Assembly: GCA_934667625.1 (NCBI GenBank)
Contig: CAKUMH010000009.1
Location: 8,808 to 72,807, forward strand
Length of the DNA stretch: 64,000 nucleotides
Source: an uncultured Elusimicrobiales bacterium
Lineage (GTDB): Bacteria; Elusimicrobiota; Elusimicrobia; Elusimicrobiales; Elusimicrobiaceae
Direction of reading: 5' to 3'
In this document: positions 7,496-15,536 of the stretch, piece after piece
Layout of the letters: every line of letters begins with the position of its first letter
Numbering within the stretch: the first letter of the stretch is position 1
The notes under the pieces: generated by a model
The model's database searches: none
What the model saw: only the letters and a program-made list of their open reading frames with translations
Told to the model about the DNA's origin: nothing
Position numbers and translations under genes: made by a program

Positions 7496-8362
7496 TTAAT
7501 TGCCCCCCAACACAGAGGGGACCAATGAATCCTCCGTGGCAGACGGGGCCACCCAAATGCCCTGCGTGTCCGTGGGTTCATCTGTGGAAACGGGTGCCGG
7601 ATCCGGCAGTACTTCCGGCTTATGCGGCGTTTTAAGCCATTGTAACAAGGACGGGCGCAGGTATTTATCCAACATTTCATGTGAAGTTAAATCGTACGCC
7701 GTCAAAAAGGTTACTTTCCCTTCCCCAGCCGTTAAAAAGGCCACATTACGGATGACACTGGCCTCTAAAAATGTTTTTTTATCGGCCGCACCGGCTGCAA
7801 TCAGCACGTCTCCCTTGTAAAGACGCATGGCTGGAATGGAAAGAACATCACGCGTGTTGGTCGTCGGGCTGATAAGCGCCAGGGCCGAAATTTCCGGCGA
7901 AAACCCGACACTTTTGGCGGCCACGTTGGCCCCCAAGCCGACCCCTAAAAGCGCCACCTGGTCTTGCCCGATATTCTTTTTACGCAAAAAGGAAAGGGCG
8001 GCGTCCACATCGCGCGTCATTTTATTAAATTGGTTGTCCACCCCTTCTTTGGCAAAAGTGCGGGCTTCCCCCTGCCCCGTGCTTTGGCCGTAGCCGCGCA
8101 AATCCAGCGCCAAATAGCCAAACCCTGCTTTAGCAAGGTCGGCCTTGAAGGTGGTAAAGGCTTCTTTATTTTTACCTAAATCGTGCAACAAAATAACCGT
8201 TTTCTCCTCAGACGTGGCTGGGCGGTACAACGCAGCCAAGGCCCACCCGTCTTGCGTGGCGAGAGAAACGGCTTGTTCTTTTTGTTCCGCGCCGCATACC
8301 GGCAGGCACAAGGCCGCCAAATACAAAAGCGGCGCGGTAACTTTAAATAGACGAAACAGCAT
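7496..8362 (-). CDS. Secreted alpha/beta-hydrolase-fold protein without nucleophile Ser
   Basis: This 288-residue protein has an N-terminal signal segment (MLFRLFKVTAPLLYLAALCL) and an alpha/beta-hydrolase core: TVILLHDLGKNKEAF (oxyanion strand), GYLALDLRGYGQS, the elbow ALLGVGLGANVAA, the acid turn AAGAADKKT and TSHEML with the His. The nucleophile elbow normally reads G-x-S-x-G but here is GVGLG, so Ser is replaced by Gly. The protein is therefore probably not a classical esterase. A proline/threonine-rich tail covers about the last 40 residues. The start at 8362 is one base after the ndk stop, so it is coupled to ndk. An upstream in-frame extension overlaps ndk and lacks support. Confidence 0.75.
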   Translation of the reverse strand: MLFRLFKVTAPLLYLAALCLPVCGAEQKEQAVSLATQDGWALAALYRPATSEEKTVILLHDLGKNKEAFTTFKADLAKAGFGYLALDLRGYGQSTGQGEARTFAKEGVDNQFNKMTRDVDAALSFLRKKNIGQDQVALLGVGLGANVAAKSVGFSPEISALALISPTTNTRDVLSIPAMRLYKGDVLIAAGAADKKTFLEASVIRNVAFLTAGEGKVTFLTAYDLTSHEMLDKYLRPSLLQWLKTPHKPEVLPDPAPVSTDEPTDTQGIWVAPSATEDSLVPSVLGGN

Positions 8363-8363
8363 T

Positions 8364-8813
8364 TTAGCGGTCCAACACCTCTTCGGGTTTAAACCAAAGT
8401 GCAATTTCCTTTTCCGCATCTTCCGGAGAGCCGGACGCGTGCACGCAGTTCTGCATTACATCGCCGATGAAACGGCCAAAGCTGCCGCGAATGGTCCACG
8501 GGGCGGCCTTTTCCGGGTTGGTGCTGCCAATTTCTTGGCGGACCTTGGCAATGGCGTTTTCGCCCTGGAATACGAACGCGTAAATTTTGTGGTTAGGCAC
8601 GTTGTTAAATTCACCCATCATGTATTGGATGACTTCTTCCAGGAAGGGTTTGCCTTCCAAATTCTTATAGTGTGCCCGCGCCAATTCTTCAGTGAGCGAA
8701 ACCACTTTAGCCCCGGTCATTTGCAAGCCGAGGTGATCCAACCGGTCTAAAATAAGACCGCTAATGCGTTTTTCAATCGCATCAGGTTTAATTAGAACGA
8801 GTGTTCTTTCCAT
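8364..8813 (-). CDS. ndk: Nucleoside diphosphate kinase
   Basis: This 149-residue enzyme transfers the gamma-phosphate between nucleoside triphosphates and diphosphates through a phosphohistidine. It shows MERTLVLIKPDAIEK at the start, GSTNPEKAAPWTIRGSFG in the nucleotide-binding region and NCVHASGSPEDAEKE around the active-site His. The start at 8813 is imposed by the promoter: a consensus -35/-10 pair ends at 8829, so transcription should begin near 8822, and the two upstream in-frame ATGs lie in or at the transcription start. The leader is then only about 9 nt, with no strong ribosome site. It is first in the operon ndk, hydrolase-like, GH3-like. Confidence 0.95.
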   Translation of the reverse strand: MERTLVLIKPDAIEKRISGLILDRLDHLGLQMTGAKVVSLTEELARAHYKNLEGKPFLEEVIQYMMGEFNNVPNHKIYAFVFQGENAIAKVRQEIGSTNPEKAAPWTIRGSFGRFIGDVMQNCVHASGSPEDAEKEIALWFKPEEVLDR

Positions 8814-8828
8814 GTATCTCATAATCAC

Positions 8829-8856
8829 ATTATACCAATCTTAAAACGGCTGTCAA
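8829..8856 (-). promoter_or_regulatory. Consensus sigma-70 promoter of ndk
   Basis: On the minus strand TTGACA (8851-8856) and TATAAT (8829-8834) are separated by 16 bases. Both hexamers match the consensus exactly. It lies just upstream of ndk and reads towards it. Confidence 0.88.
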
Positions 8857-8935
8857 CCAAGATTTACGAACGCGAAGGATTTTGCCCAATACACGGGCAC
8901 TTTAAGGTATAATAAAGGGAAAGAGAGGAATTTTT

Positions 8936-10000
8936 ATGGCTCAAGATAAACCCATTAGATTTGGCGTCATCGGCGCCGGCAAGATCGGCACTTTTCACAC
9001 CCGCACGCTCGCTAAAATGAAAGGCGTCACCCTGGTAGGCGTTTGCGACCCGGACGTCTTGCGTGCACAAAAACTGGCCTGGGCGCACAACTGCACGCCG
9101 TACACGAAGCCCGAGGAACTGATCGGGCAGGTAGATGCTGTCATCGTGGCGGCCCCCACACAACTGCACCATCAAATTGGCATGTACTGCTTGGAACATG
9201 GCGTGCATACCCTGGTGGAAAAGCCGATTGCCGTAACGCTGGAGGAGGCGCGCGATTTAATCCAATGCGCCAAACGCCAGGACGTCGTGTTGCAGGTGGG
9301 GCATGTGGAGCGTTTTAACCCTGCCGTCGTGGAAGCCGTAAAATACATTAACAATCCCCGTTTTATCACGATCACCCGCCAAGGGCCGTACGACGGCCGT
9401 ATGGCAAACATCAGCGTGGTGCTGGATTTGATGATTCACGATTTGGACTTGCTCTACACCATTGTGCCAAGCGAAGTAGTCAGCGTGGACGCCGTGGGGC
9501 TGAGCGTATTTTCCCCGCATGAGGATATTGCCAACGTGCGACTGCACTTTGCCAATGGCACGGTGGCCGACGTGACCGCCAGCCGCGCCAGCTTTGAACG
9601 CGCCCGCTTTATGCACCTTTTCCAACCCAGCGGGTATGTGTCCGTGGACTTTATGAACGCCCGCGTGAAAACCTACCGCATTGATAAACCCGTCTTGGAA
9701 AATATGAACGACTTGACGGTGACGTACCCCAAGGTGGAAAAACAGCTGCCCATTACGGCGGAAATTCTGCACTTTATTGACTGCATCAAAACAGCCAAAA
9801 CTCCTGCCCCCAGCGGTGAAAAGGGCTCTAAGGCGCTGGAACTTGCCTTGCAGATTTGCGAAAAAATGAACCGCTTTGACGTGCCTAAAACGGAACATCT
9901 ACACACGCCAAAACCCCTGCAAGCTATCAGCACGGTAGCACGCGCCGCACAGGCAGTATTTGACGAAACACTCGGACAATTAAAAGGAGACGAAAAATAA
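8936..10000 (+). CDS. Gfo/Idh/MocA family oxidoreductase next to lpxB
   Basis: This 354-residue NAD(P)-dependent oxidoreductase has the Rossmann start FGVIGAGKIGTFHTRTLAKM, the family motif EKPIAVTLEEAR and the conserved VLDLMIHDLDLL with the proposed catalytic His. It overlaps the lpxB start by one base (TAATG), so a lipid A-related job is likely. One known precedent is GnnA, which oxidises the 3-OH of UDP-GlcNAc for a 3-amino lipid A; its aminotransferase partner GnnB is not in the window, so this stays a hypothesis. Upstream lie TATAAT at 8908-8913 and AGAGAGGA before the ATG. Confidence 0.85.
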   Translation: MAQDKPIRFGVIGAGKIGTFHTRTLAKMKGVTLVGVCDPDVLRAQKLAWAHNCTPYTKPEELIGQVDAVIVAAPTQLHHQIGMYCLEHGVHTLVEKPIAVTLEEARDLIQCAKRQDVVLQVGHVERFNPAVVEAVKYINNPRFITITRQGPYDGRMANISVVLDLMIHDLDLLYTIVPSEVVSVDAVGLSVFSPHEDIANVRLHFANGTVADVTASRASFERARFMHLFQPSGYVSVDFMNARVKTYRIDKPVLENMNDLTVTYPKVEKQLPITAEILHFIDCIKTAKTPAPSGEKGSKALELALQICEKMNRFDVPKTEHLHTPKPLQAISTVARAAQAVFDETLGQLKGDEK

Positions 10001-11154
10001 TGTCCACCATTACCCCTATTACCAAAAATATCCTTGTGGTAGCGGGAGACGTTTCCGGCGACATTCACGCCGCGGACTTAATCCAAGCCCTAAAAACGGC
10101 CGATCCGTCCGTGCGCATTACGTCCGTTGGCGGCAAAAAAATGCAGGCCGTGAGCGATGTTTTTCTCTACGATTTGGCCAGCAAAGGGGCCAGCGGGTTT
10201 ATTGAACCGCTTAAAAAAATGCCGCTTTGGATTAAACTTTTAAACCAGCTCCGCGAATACATGGAGACCCAAAACCCGGTGGCACTGATTGTGGTGGATT
10301 TTTATGGGTTTAACCACCAAGTGCTGGGCATGGCCAAACACCGCAACATTCCGGCTTATTATTATGTAACCCCGCAGGTGTGGGCCAGCCGCCAGTATCG
10401 CGCCAAGCAACTGGCCCGGCTCACCAAAAAAATGTTTGTCATTTACCCGTTTGAACCAGAATTCCATAAAAAATTTGGCGGGAATGCCGTGTTTTTGGGG
10501 AATCCTCTTTTAAACCAGCTCCCCGCACCGCAACCCAAAGACTATCACGTGGCCGATCATAAAAATCACGCGTGGAAACTGGGCATGCTACCCGGCAGCC
10601 GCATGGGCGAAATCAAACGCTTAACTCCCGTGTTTTACCAAGCCTTTAAACAGGTGTTAAAAGAATTTCCCAATACGCAAGCCTATATGTTTTTGCTTCC
10701 AGACGCGGACGAAAAGGTGTTTTTGGACCTAATCGGCGAAAAACCGCATGCTAATTTTCATCTGGTAAAAGATAAGAATTACGAAATGCGCGCGCAAATG
10801 GATTTTCTGTTGGCCTGCTCCGGCACGGCCACCCTGGAAAATGCCCTGTTGGGCATTCCTATGGTAGTGGCGTACAAACTATTTTGGCCCACTTATCAAA
10901 TTGCCAAAATGGTGATTAAAGTGCCGTATATTTCACTGGTGAATTTGCTTTCGCAAAAAGCATTGGTCAAGGAGCTCATCCAGCATGACGCCACCCCCAA
11001 TGCGCTGGCGGCCGAAACCATGGCCATGTTCCAAAATCCGGCGAAGTTAAACGCCATGCACCAAGCGCTGTTAAAACTGCGCGCCAGCTTGGGCGAACCG
11101 GGCCTGCCTGCACGCGCGGCGGCAGAAATTTTAAGTGATTTAAAACACGAATAA
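10000..11154 (+). CDS. lpxB: Lipid-A-disaccharide synthase
   Basis: This 384-residue GT19 glycosyltransferase joins UDP-2,3-diacylglucosamine and lipid X to the lipid A disaccharide at the inner membrane. Family hallmarks are VVAGDVSGDIHAADLIQAL (normally AGE.SGD.HGA), VDFYGFN, YYVTPQVWASR, the GNPLL turn, LLPGSRMGEI and ACSGTATLENAL. AAAGGAG precedes the ATG. It is coupled to the upstream oxidoreductase and followed two bases later by the RelA/SpoT gene. Its presence implies a lipid A-containing outer membrane. Confidence 0.95.
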   Translation: MSTITPITKNILVVAGDVSGDIHAADLIQALKTADPSVRITSVGGKKMQAVSDVFLYDLASKGASGFIEPLKKMPLWIKLLNQLREYMETQNPVALIVVDFYGFNHQVLGMAKHRNIPAYYYVTPQVWASRQYRAKQLARLTKKMFVIYPFEPEFHKKFGGNAVFLGNPLLNQLPAPQPKDYHVADHKNHAWKLGMLPGSRMGEIKRLTPVFYQAFKQVLKEFPNTQAYMFLLPDADEKVFLDLIGEKPHANFHLVKDKNYEMRAQMDFLLACSGTATLENALLGIPMVVAYKLFWPTYQIAKMVIKVPYISLVNLLSQKALVKELIQHDATPNALAAETMAMFQNPAKLNAMHQALLKLRASLGEPGLPARAAAEILSDLKHE

Positions 11155-11156
11155 CT

Positions 11157-12611
11157 ATGCAAGAAGCCCCCGATTTGCAGGCCTTGCTGCATAAATTCAA
11201 GGAATACAATCCCAATCAAGATACCTCTTTGATTGAAAAGGCCTACCACTTTGCCGAAAAAGCCCACACGGGCCAAAAGCGCGAAAGCGGCGAGCCGTAT
11301 TTCACGCACTGCTGCCAAGTAGCCAACATTTTGATGGATTTTAACTTGGATGCAGACACCATTTGCGCCGGCCTGCTGCACGACACGGTGGAGGACACGT
11401 CCATCACTTTAGAAGACCTAAAGCGTGAATTTAACAAAGAAATCGCCCATATGGTTCAGGGGGTTACCAAGATCAGCGATTTAAAATTTTCCTCCACAGA
11501 CGAGGAAACCGTGGAGAACTGGCGCAAAATGCTCATCGCAGTGGCTGAGGATGTGCGCGTTATTTTAATTAAGCTCGCGGACCGCACCCACAACATGCGC
11601 ACCATGGACGTGATGCCGCCGGACCGCCAGCAATTTAAAGCGTACGAGACGATTTCGCTCTATGCCCCACTGGCACAGCGCCTGGGAATGTTTACCATTA
11701 AAACAGATTTGGAAGATTTATCGTTTAAATACTTGCACCCGGCCGAATATAACGACATTAAGGCCCAGGTGGAAGCCCGCACGGCCGACAGGCAGGCCGC
11801 CTTGGAAACCTTTAAAAAGCAATTGGAACCAGCCTTAAAAGCGGACCATTTGGACTTCCGCATTTTGGCGCGCGCCAAAAACTACTACTCCATTTACCGC
11901 AAAATGCAAAAACACCATTGCACCTTTGCGGAAATTCAGGACTCGTTAGGCGTGCGTATCATTACCAAAACCGTGCAGGATTGCTACAGAGCCCTGGGAT
12001 TGGTGCACAGCGTGTTTAAGCCGATTGCCGGAACCTTTACCGACTATATCGCCACCCCAAAAGCCAACATGTACCAAAGTATTCACACGACGGTTTTGTC
12101 CCCCACGGGTGATATTATTGAAATCCAAATACGCACCGAAGAAATGCACCGCACCTGCGAATACGGTATCGCCGCACACTGGCGCTATAAAATGGGAAAC
12201 GTGAAGCCGGACAAAAACTTTGACGAAAAAATTAACTGGATTCGCCGCTGGATTGAATGGCAGCAGGATTTAACGGCCCCGCGCGAATTTTTGGAAGGGT
12301 TTAAGACGGACGTCAACCTGCAGCAAATTTTTGTGTTTACCCCGCGGGCGGACGTAAAATCTCTGCCGGAAGGATCCACCCCCATAGATTTTGCGTACGC
12401 CATCCATACCGATATTGGCGACCATTATGTAGGGGCGAAAGTAAACAACCGCATGGTGCGCATGGACTATGCCTTTAAAACAGGAGATGTGTGCGAAATC
12501 ATCACCCGCAAAAACGGCGAGCCCAAACGGGACTGGCTGGAATTTGCCAAAACGGCCGGGGCGCGCAGCCACATCAAACGCTACCTGCGCGGCAAAGGAG
12601 TGGAGCTGTGA
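11157..12611 (+). CDS. Short RelA/SpoT (p)ppGpp synthetase/hydrolase
   Basis: This is a 484-residue stringent-response enzyme. Domains in order: HD hydrolase (about 20-175, with THCCQVANIL, LLHDTVEDT, LADRTHNMRTMD), synthetase (about 215-330, with QDSLGVRII, DYIATPKANMYQSIHT, EIQIRTEEMH) and TGS (about 375-440). The C-terminus ends right after TGS, so the helical, zinc-finger and ACT/RRM domains of full-length Rel (about 720-750 residues) are missing. Hydrolase residues HD and ED look intact. With less of the ribosome-sensing region it may respond to different signals. It sits in an lpxB operon and overlaps the next gene by 4 bases. Confidence 0.92.
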   Translation: MQEAPDLQALLHKFKEYNPNQDTSLIEKAYHFAEKAHTGQKRESGEPYFTHCCQVANILMDFNLDADTICAGLLHDTVEDTSITLEDLKREFNKEIAHMVQGVTKISDLKFSSTDEETVENWRKMLIAVAEDVRVILIKLADRTHNMRTMDVMPPDRQQFKAYETISLYAPLAQRLGMFTIKTDLEDLSFKYLHPAEYNDIKAQVEARTADRQAALETFKKQLEPALKADHLDFRILARAKNYYSIYRKMQKHHCTFAEIQDSLGVRIITKTVQDCYRALGLVHSVFKPIAGTFTDYIATPKANMYQSIHTTVLSPTGDIIEIQIRTEEMHRTCEYGIAAHWRYKMGNVKPDKNFDEKINWIRRWIEWQQDLTAPREFLEGFKTDVNLQQIFVFTPRADVKSLPEGSTPIDFAYAIHTDIGDHYVGAKVNNRMVRMDYAFKTGDVCEIITRKNGEPKRDWLEFAKTAGARSHIKRYLRGKGVEL

Positions 12612-12931
12612 GCGATATTTTGGCCTGTCCGCGGTGCCACAACGTAGTGGAACAGAAAGACAACTATTGCCGCTGGTGCGGGCGCAGCTTAAAACCGGGC
12701 CGCGGATTTTTGTATACGCATACGGGCATTATTATTTTGGCCTTGGTACTAGGTCCGTTGGCGCTGCCTGCGGTGTGGCTTTCCAAGGTAATCAGCACAC
12801 CCGCCAAATGGATTTACACGTTACTGCTTCTTACGCTGGGAGTTTATTTGGTAATGGCTTTTTACCACGCTTTCCAACTGCTGGGAGATGCCTCGCAACT
12901 GCTGCTGGACGGAAACCTGCCTCTCTTTTAA
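12608..12931 (+). CDS. Zinc-ribbon membrane protein, GTG start
   Basis: This is a 107-residue protein beginning VSDILACPRCHNVVEQKDNY, with a Cys4 zinc ribbon (CPRC...CRWC, residues 7-24). Two membrane segments follow (GIIILALVLGPLALPAVWL and WIYTLLLLTLGVYLVMAFY) and then a short tail. The start is a GTG whose last two bases are part of the TGA stop of the RelA/SpoT gene, with AAAGGAG 8 bases upstream. Function unknown; small zinc-ribbon plus membrane proteins often act as assembly or regulatory factors, but nothing here points to a partner beyond the lpxB-rel operon. Confidence 0.75.
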   Translation: MSDILACPRCHNVVEQKDNYCRWCGRSLKPGRGFLYTHTGIIILALVLGPLALPAVWLSKVISTPAKWIYTLLLLTLGVYLVMAFYHAFQLLGDASQLLLDGNLPLF

Positions 12932-13002
12932 ATTTTCTCCTCCGCCGTGAACCATATTTTGTACAATATAGAGTACCCTTTTAATTAAACAAGGAGAAAT
13001 AA

Positions 13003-14388
13003 ATGACAGACGAAGAAGTAAAACACAACGTTACCCGCAAAGGGCAACCGAAAGCGCTGTATATGCTTTTTATGGTTGAAATGTGGGAACGTTTTAACTA
13101 CTACGGCATGAGAGCTCTTCTGTCGCTCTTCATGATCAGCACCGTGATCGGCTTCTCTAAAGCAACGTCAAGCAAGATCTACGGGATGTTTACGGCCCTG
13201 GTGTATTTAACCCCCGTCTTGGGCGGATACCTGGCGGATCGTTACATCGGCAAACGCCACTCCATTACCATCGGTGCTATTTTGATGGCATTGGGGCAGT
13301 TCACGTTGGCGTCTTATGAACTCATTAACCCGATTCTCGCACTGGGAACCGGCTTAACGCTGATTATCATTGGAAACGGTTTCTTTAAACCGAACATCTC
13401 TACGATCGTGGGCGAATTGTATGAACCCAACGACGCCCGCAGAGACGGCGGTTTTACCATTTTCTACATGGGTATTAACGTGGGTGCGTTCTTTGCGCCG
13501 TTCATCTGCGGTTTCTTGGGTGAACCGACCGACCCGATGAACGCGCTGGAAGCCTATAAATGGAAATACGGTTTTATGGCTGCCGGCGTGGGTATGGTCA
13601 TCGGTTTGGTGTGGTATTTGGTTTCTCAAAACAAATACTTGGGCCACATTGGCTTGCACCCGGTAACCAAAAACGACCAGGACGAAGATCCCGAAGAAAA
13701 GGCCAAGGCAGAAGCCGCCAAAAAGCCGCTTACACAGGACGAATGGGACAAGATTAAAGCAATCTTTACCTTTGTGTTCTTTGCCATATTTTTCTTTGCG
13801 TTCTTTGAACAGGCCGGAACGTCTCTTAACTTCTTTGCCAAAGAAGCTACGAACCTGACCCCCGTACTGCCGCTTATCGGACAAATAACGCTTAAAGCGT
13901 CTTACTTCCAGGCAGTGAACCCCATTTTTGTGGTCCTCTTGGCGCCGCTGTTTGCCAAGCTGTGGCTTAAAATGGGGACCAAGGATCCGTCCATTCCGAG
14001 CAAATTTGGTTGGGGTTTGTTCCTGCAAGGTATCGGTTTTACCGCCATTGCAATCGGTGCGGCCTTGTACCAGGCCAACGGCCCGGTCAGCGCGATTTGG
14101 CTGATCTTGGTGTACTTGTTCTGCACGATGGGCGAGCTGTGCTTATCCCCGGTGGGCTTGTCCATGGTCACCAAACTGGCGCCGCTTAAATTTATGTCCC
14201 TGTTTATGGGCGTATGGTTGACGGCTAGCTTCTTTGGTAACTTGTTAGCCGGCTGGCTGGCCAGCTACTACGAATCGTGGAGCCTTACCACGCTGTTCTC
14301 CGTTCCTGCTGGTTTATCGCTTTTGTTCGGTGTAATCATGTGGATTATGACGGGCAAAATTAAACAGTGGATGCACGGCGTGCACTAA
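13003..14388 (+). CDS. POT/PTR2 family proton-dependent oligopeptide transporter
   Basis: This is a 461-residue MFS-type transporter with about 12-14 membrane segments. Diagnostic motifs are EMWERFNYYGMRALLSLFM (the ExxERFxYY proton/peptide motif) at residue 25 and FYMGINVGAFFAPFICGFLG (PTR2 signature) near residue 155. It imports di- and tripeptides with protons and is DtpT-like in length. A charged cytoplasmic loop rich in E/K (DEDPEEKAKAEAAKK) splits the two halves. AAGGAG lies before the ATG, and TTGTACAATATA (12959-12970) upstream may contain the -10. A strong terminator follows. Peptide uptake fits a host-associated fermenter. Confidence 0.93.
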   Translation: MTDEEVKHNVTRKGQPKALYMLFMVEMWERFNYYGMRALLSLFMISTVIGFSKATSSKIYGMFTALVYLTPVLGGYLADRYIGKRHSITIGAILMALGQFTLASYELINPILALGTGLTLIIIGNGFFKPNISTIVGELYEPNDARRDGGFTIFYMGINVGAFFAPFICGFLGEPTDPMNALEAYKWKYGFMAAGVGMVIGLVWYLVSQNKYLGHIGLHPVTKNDQDEDPEEKAKAEAAKKPLTQDEWDKIKAIFTFVFFAIFFFAFFEQAGTSLNFFAKEATNLTPVLPLIGQITLKASYFQAVNPIFVVLLAPLFAKLWLKMGTKDPSIPSKFGWGLFLQGIGFTAIAIGAALYQANGPVSAIWLILVYLFCTMGELCLSPVGLSMVTKLAPLKFMSLFMGVWLTASFFGNLLAGWLASYYESWSLTTLFSVPAGLSLLFGVIMWIMTGKIKQWMHGVH

Positions 14389-14407
14389 TTGTTTTGAAAC
14401 AAAAACG

Positions 14408-14435
14408 AACCCCGCTCTGATGAGCGGGGTTTTTT
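14408..14435 (+). terminator. Terminator of the peptide transporter
   Basis: The stem AACCCCGCTC / GAGCGGGGTT with loop TGAT is followed by TTTTTT on the plus strand. On the minus strand the exit sequence is CGTTTTTG, so it may also stop the convergent pilin transcript. Confidence 0.9.
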
Positions 14436-14447
14436 GTTGGTATCAAA

Positions 14448-14936
14448 TTACTTATTTATTACGTAATAGCCCTTTGCTTCGCTGCTCCCCATATCAAACG
14501 TTCCCAAAGAACGGCACAGCTCGTGCTGTTTGGGGGTCTGGGCCACACACCATAGTTTGCCTTGCTCAGCTCCCCCAGCAAATGGAGAATAAAATTCAAA
14601 GATAGGATTCTCATTTAACCCGTAGGCATAACAGGTAGTTAGTTTTGCTCCCGTTGCCACGGAAACACACGCAAATGAATAGTTCTGTGTGACTGCTGGA
14701 AAAGAAACAGATAAATCCCCCAAACTGGAAGCATACGCTCCATTGGCCATATAATACTCTTCTTGAGCGGTGGTAATGGCCCGCAAGGCCGTAATGGCCT
14801 CCGCCGCACGGCTTTTAAAGACGGCTTTTTCGTATTGCGGTAAAGCCACCGCCGCGAGAATGCCAATAATAAGGACAACGACCAACAACTCAATTAATGT
14901 AAAACCGCCTAATCGGCTTGTAGTAACGTTTTTCAT
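14448..14936 (-). CDS. Type IV pilin (prepilin), copy 2
   Basis: This is a 162-residue prepilin with leader MKNVTTSRLGG, site G/FTLIELL, Glu5 and helix VVVLIIGILAAVALPQYEKA. It continues with ITTAQEEYYMANGAYASS and a Cys-bearing C-terminal part ending GYYVINK. The first 45 residues are nearly identical to copies 1 and 3 while the rest differs, the pattern of duplicated pilins with diverging surfaces. AAGGAAGG is 6 bases before the ATG. It stands alone between the transporter and a Nudix gene and has its own leader. Confidence 0.92.
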   Translation of the reverse strand: MKNVTTSRLGGFTLIELLVVVLIIGILAAVALPQYEKAVFKSRAAEAITALRAITTAQEEYYMANGAYASSLGDLSVSFPAVTQNYSFACVSVATGAKLTTCYAYGLNENPIFEFYSPFAGGAEQGKLWCVAQTPKQHELCRSLGTFDMGSSEAKGYYVINK

Positions 14937-14941
14937 AACTA

Positions 14942-15012
14942 CCTTCCTTTTTGATAAATTTTTCGTATACTCAAAATTTATCAAAAAAAAACGATTACAA
15001 CCCTTTTATACT
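14942..15012 (-). promoter_or_regulatory. Pilin leader: conserved promoter block, poly-U and long hairpin (copy 2)
   Basis: The minus strand carries TATAAAAGGGTTGTAATCG (14992-15010), 9 T, then a hairpin of 15 bp (arms 14948-14962 and 14973-14987, loop of 10) ending directly at the GGAAGG ribosome site. Five of the T residues are used in the stem; the remaining four could pair with GGAA of the ribosome site by A-U and G-U pairs. Almost identical to copy 3. Confidence 0.7.
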
Positions 15013-15033
15013 TTGCCAGCCCAAAAACGGCAC

Positions 15034-15073
15034 AAAAAAGAACGTAAAGCCTTTTGGCCTTGCGTTCTTTTTT
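15034..15073 (-). terminator. Terminator of the gatC-gatA-Nudix unit
   Basis: AAAAAAGAACG pairs with CGTTCTTTTTT, with an inner AAaGCC-TTTT-GGCcTT stem. The minus strand ends in CTTTTTTG. It lies about 20 bases past the Nudix stop. Confidence 0.8.
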
Positions 15074-15092
15074 CCCTTACAAAAACAATTTT

Positions 15093-15536
15093 TCAGCCTT
15101 CTGTTTCGGGTTCCTCGGCAGGTTCTATGTGCAGGCTGGCCAGCAGCATATCCACCAAGCGGATATCACTGGGGTACTGCACCAGTTCACGCGCCTTAAG
15201 CAACGACACCCAACGAATGGACAAAATCTCCGAGGCGTCGTGCTTGCCAATGCGGCCGAGCTTCTTCATCAAGTACCACTGCACCATTTTTTTGATGTAG
15301 TTGCCTTGGAAGGTGAAGGCGTATTTCACCCGGATCATCGGCCGGACGATAACGGCCTTATAACCCGTTTCCTCCAGCACTTCGCGCAGAGCGGCCTGGC
15401 GGGGCGTTTCCCCGGCCTCAATATGGCCTTTGGGGAACGTCCAAATCTTTTTGCCCTTCATATTTTTGACCTGCACGAGCAATACCTTACGCCCGTCCAA
15501 AATCACACCGCCGCACGAAAATTCGGAAACGATCAT
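15093..15536 (-). CDS. Nudix hydrolase
   Basis: This is a 147-residue Nudix protein. The complete Nudix box is GHIEAGETPRQAALREVLEE followed by TG (about residues 36-58), matching Gx5Ex7REUxEExGU, so the metal-binding Glu residues are present. Early residues SCGGVILDGRKVLLVQVKN form the usual first strands. Substrate cannot be told: similar small enzymes cleave diadenosine polyphosphates or damaged NTPs. The start overlaps the gatA stop by 4 bases (ATGA), so it is cotranslated with gatA. Confidence 0.88.
   Translation of the reverse strand: MIVSEFSCGGVILDGRKVLLVQVKNMKGKKIWTFPKGHIEAGETPRQAALREVLEETGYKAVIVRPMIRVKYAFTFQGNYIKKMVQWYLMKKLGRIGKHDASEILSIRWVSLLKARELVQYPSDIRLVDMLLASLHIEPAEEPETEG

Noticed and set aside
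12491..12607. Longer version of the zinc-ribbon protein starting at 12491
   Set aside because: It would overlap the RelA/SpoT TGS coding region for 117 bases in another frame; the GTG at 12608 has a good ribosome site.
14937..14984. N-terminal extension of pilins (starting in the hairpin, MINF.YTKNLSKRK)
   Set aside because: The frame is open in three copies, but its start is TTG inside the poly-U, with no ribosome site. The internal ATG has AAGGAAGG at 6 bases and gives a normal prepilin leader.
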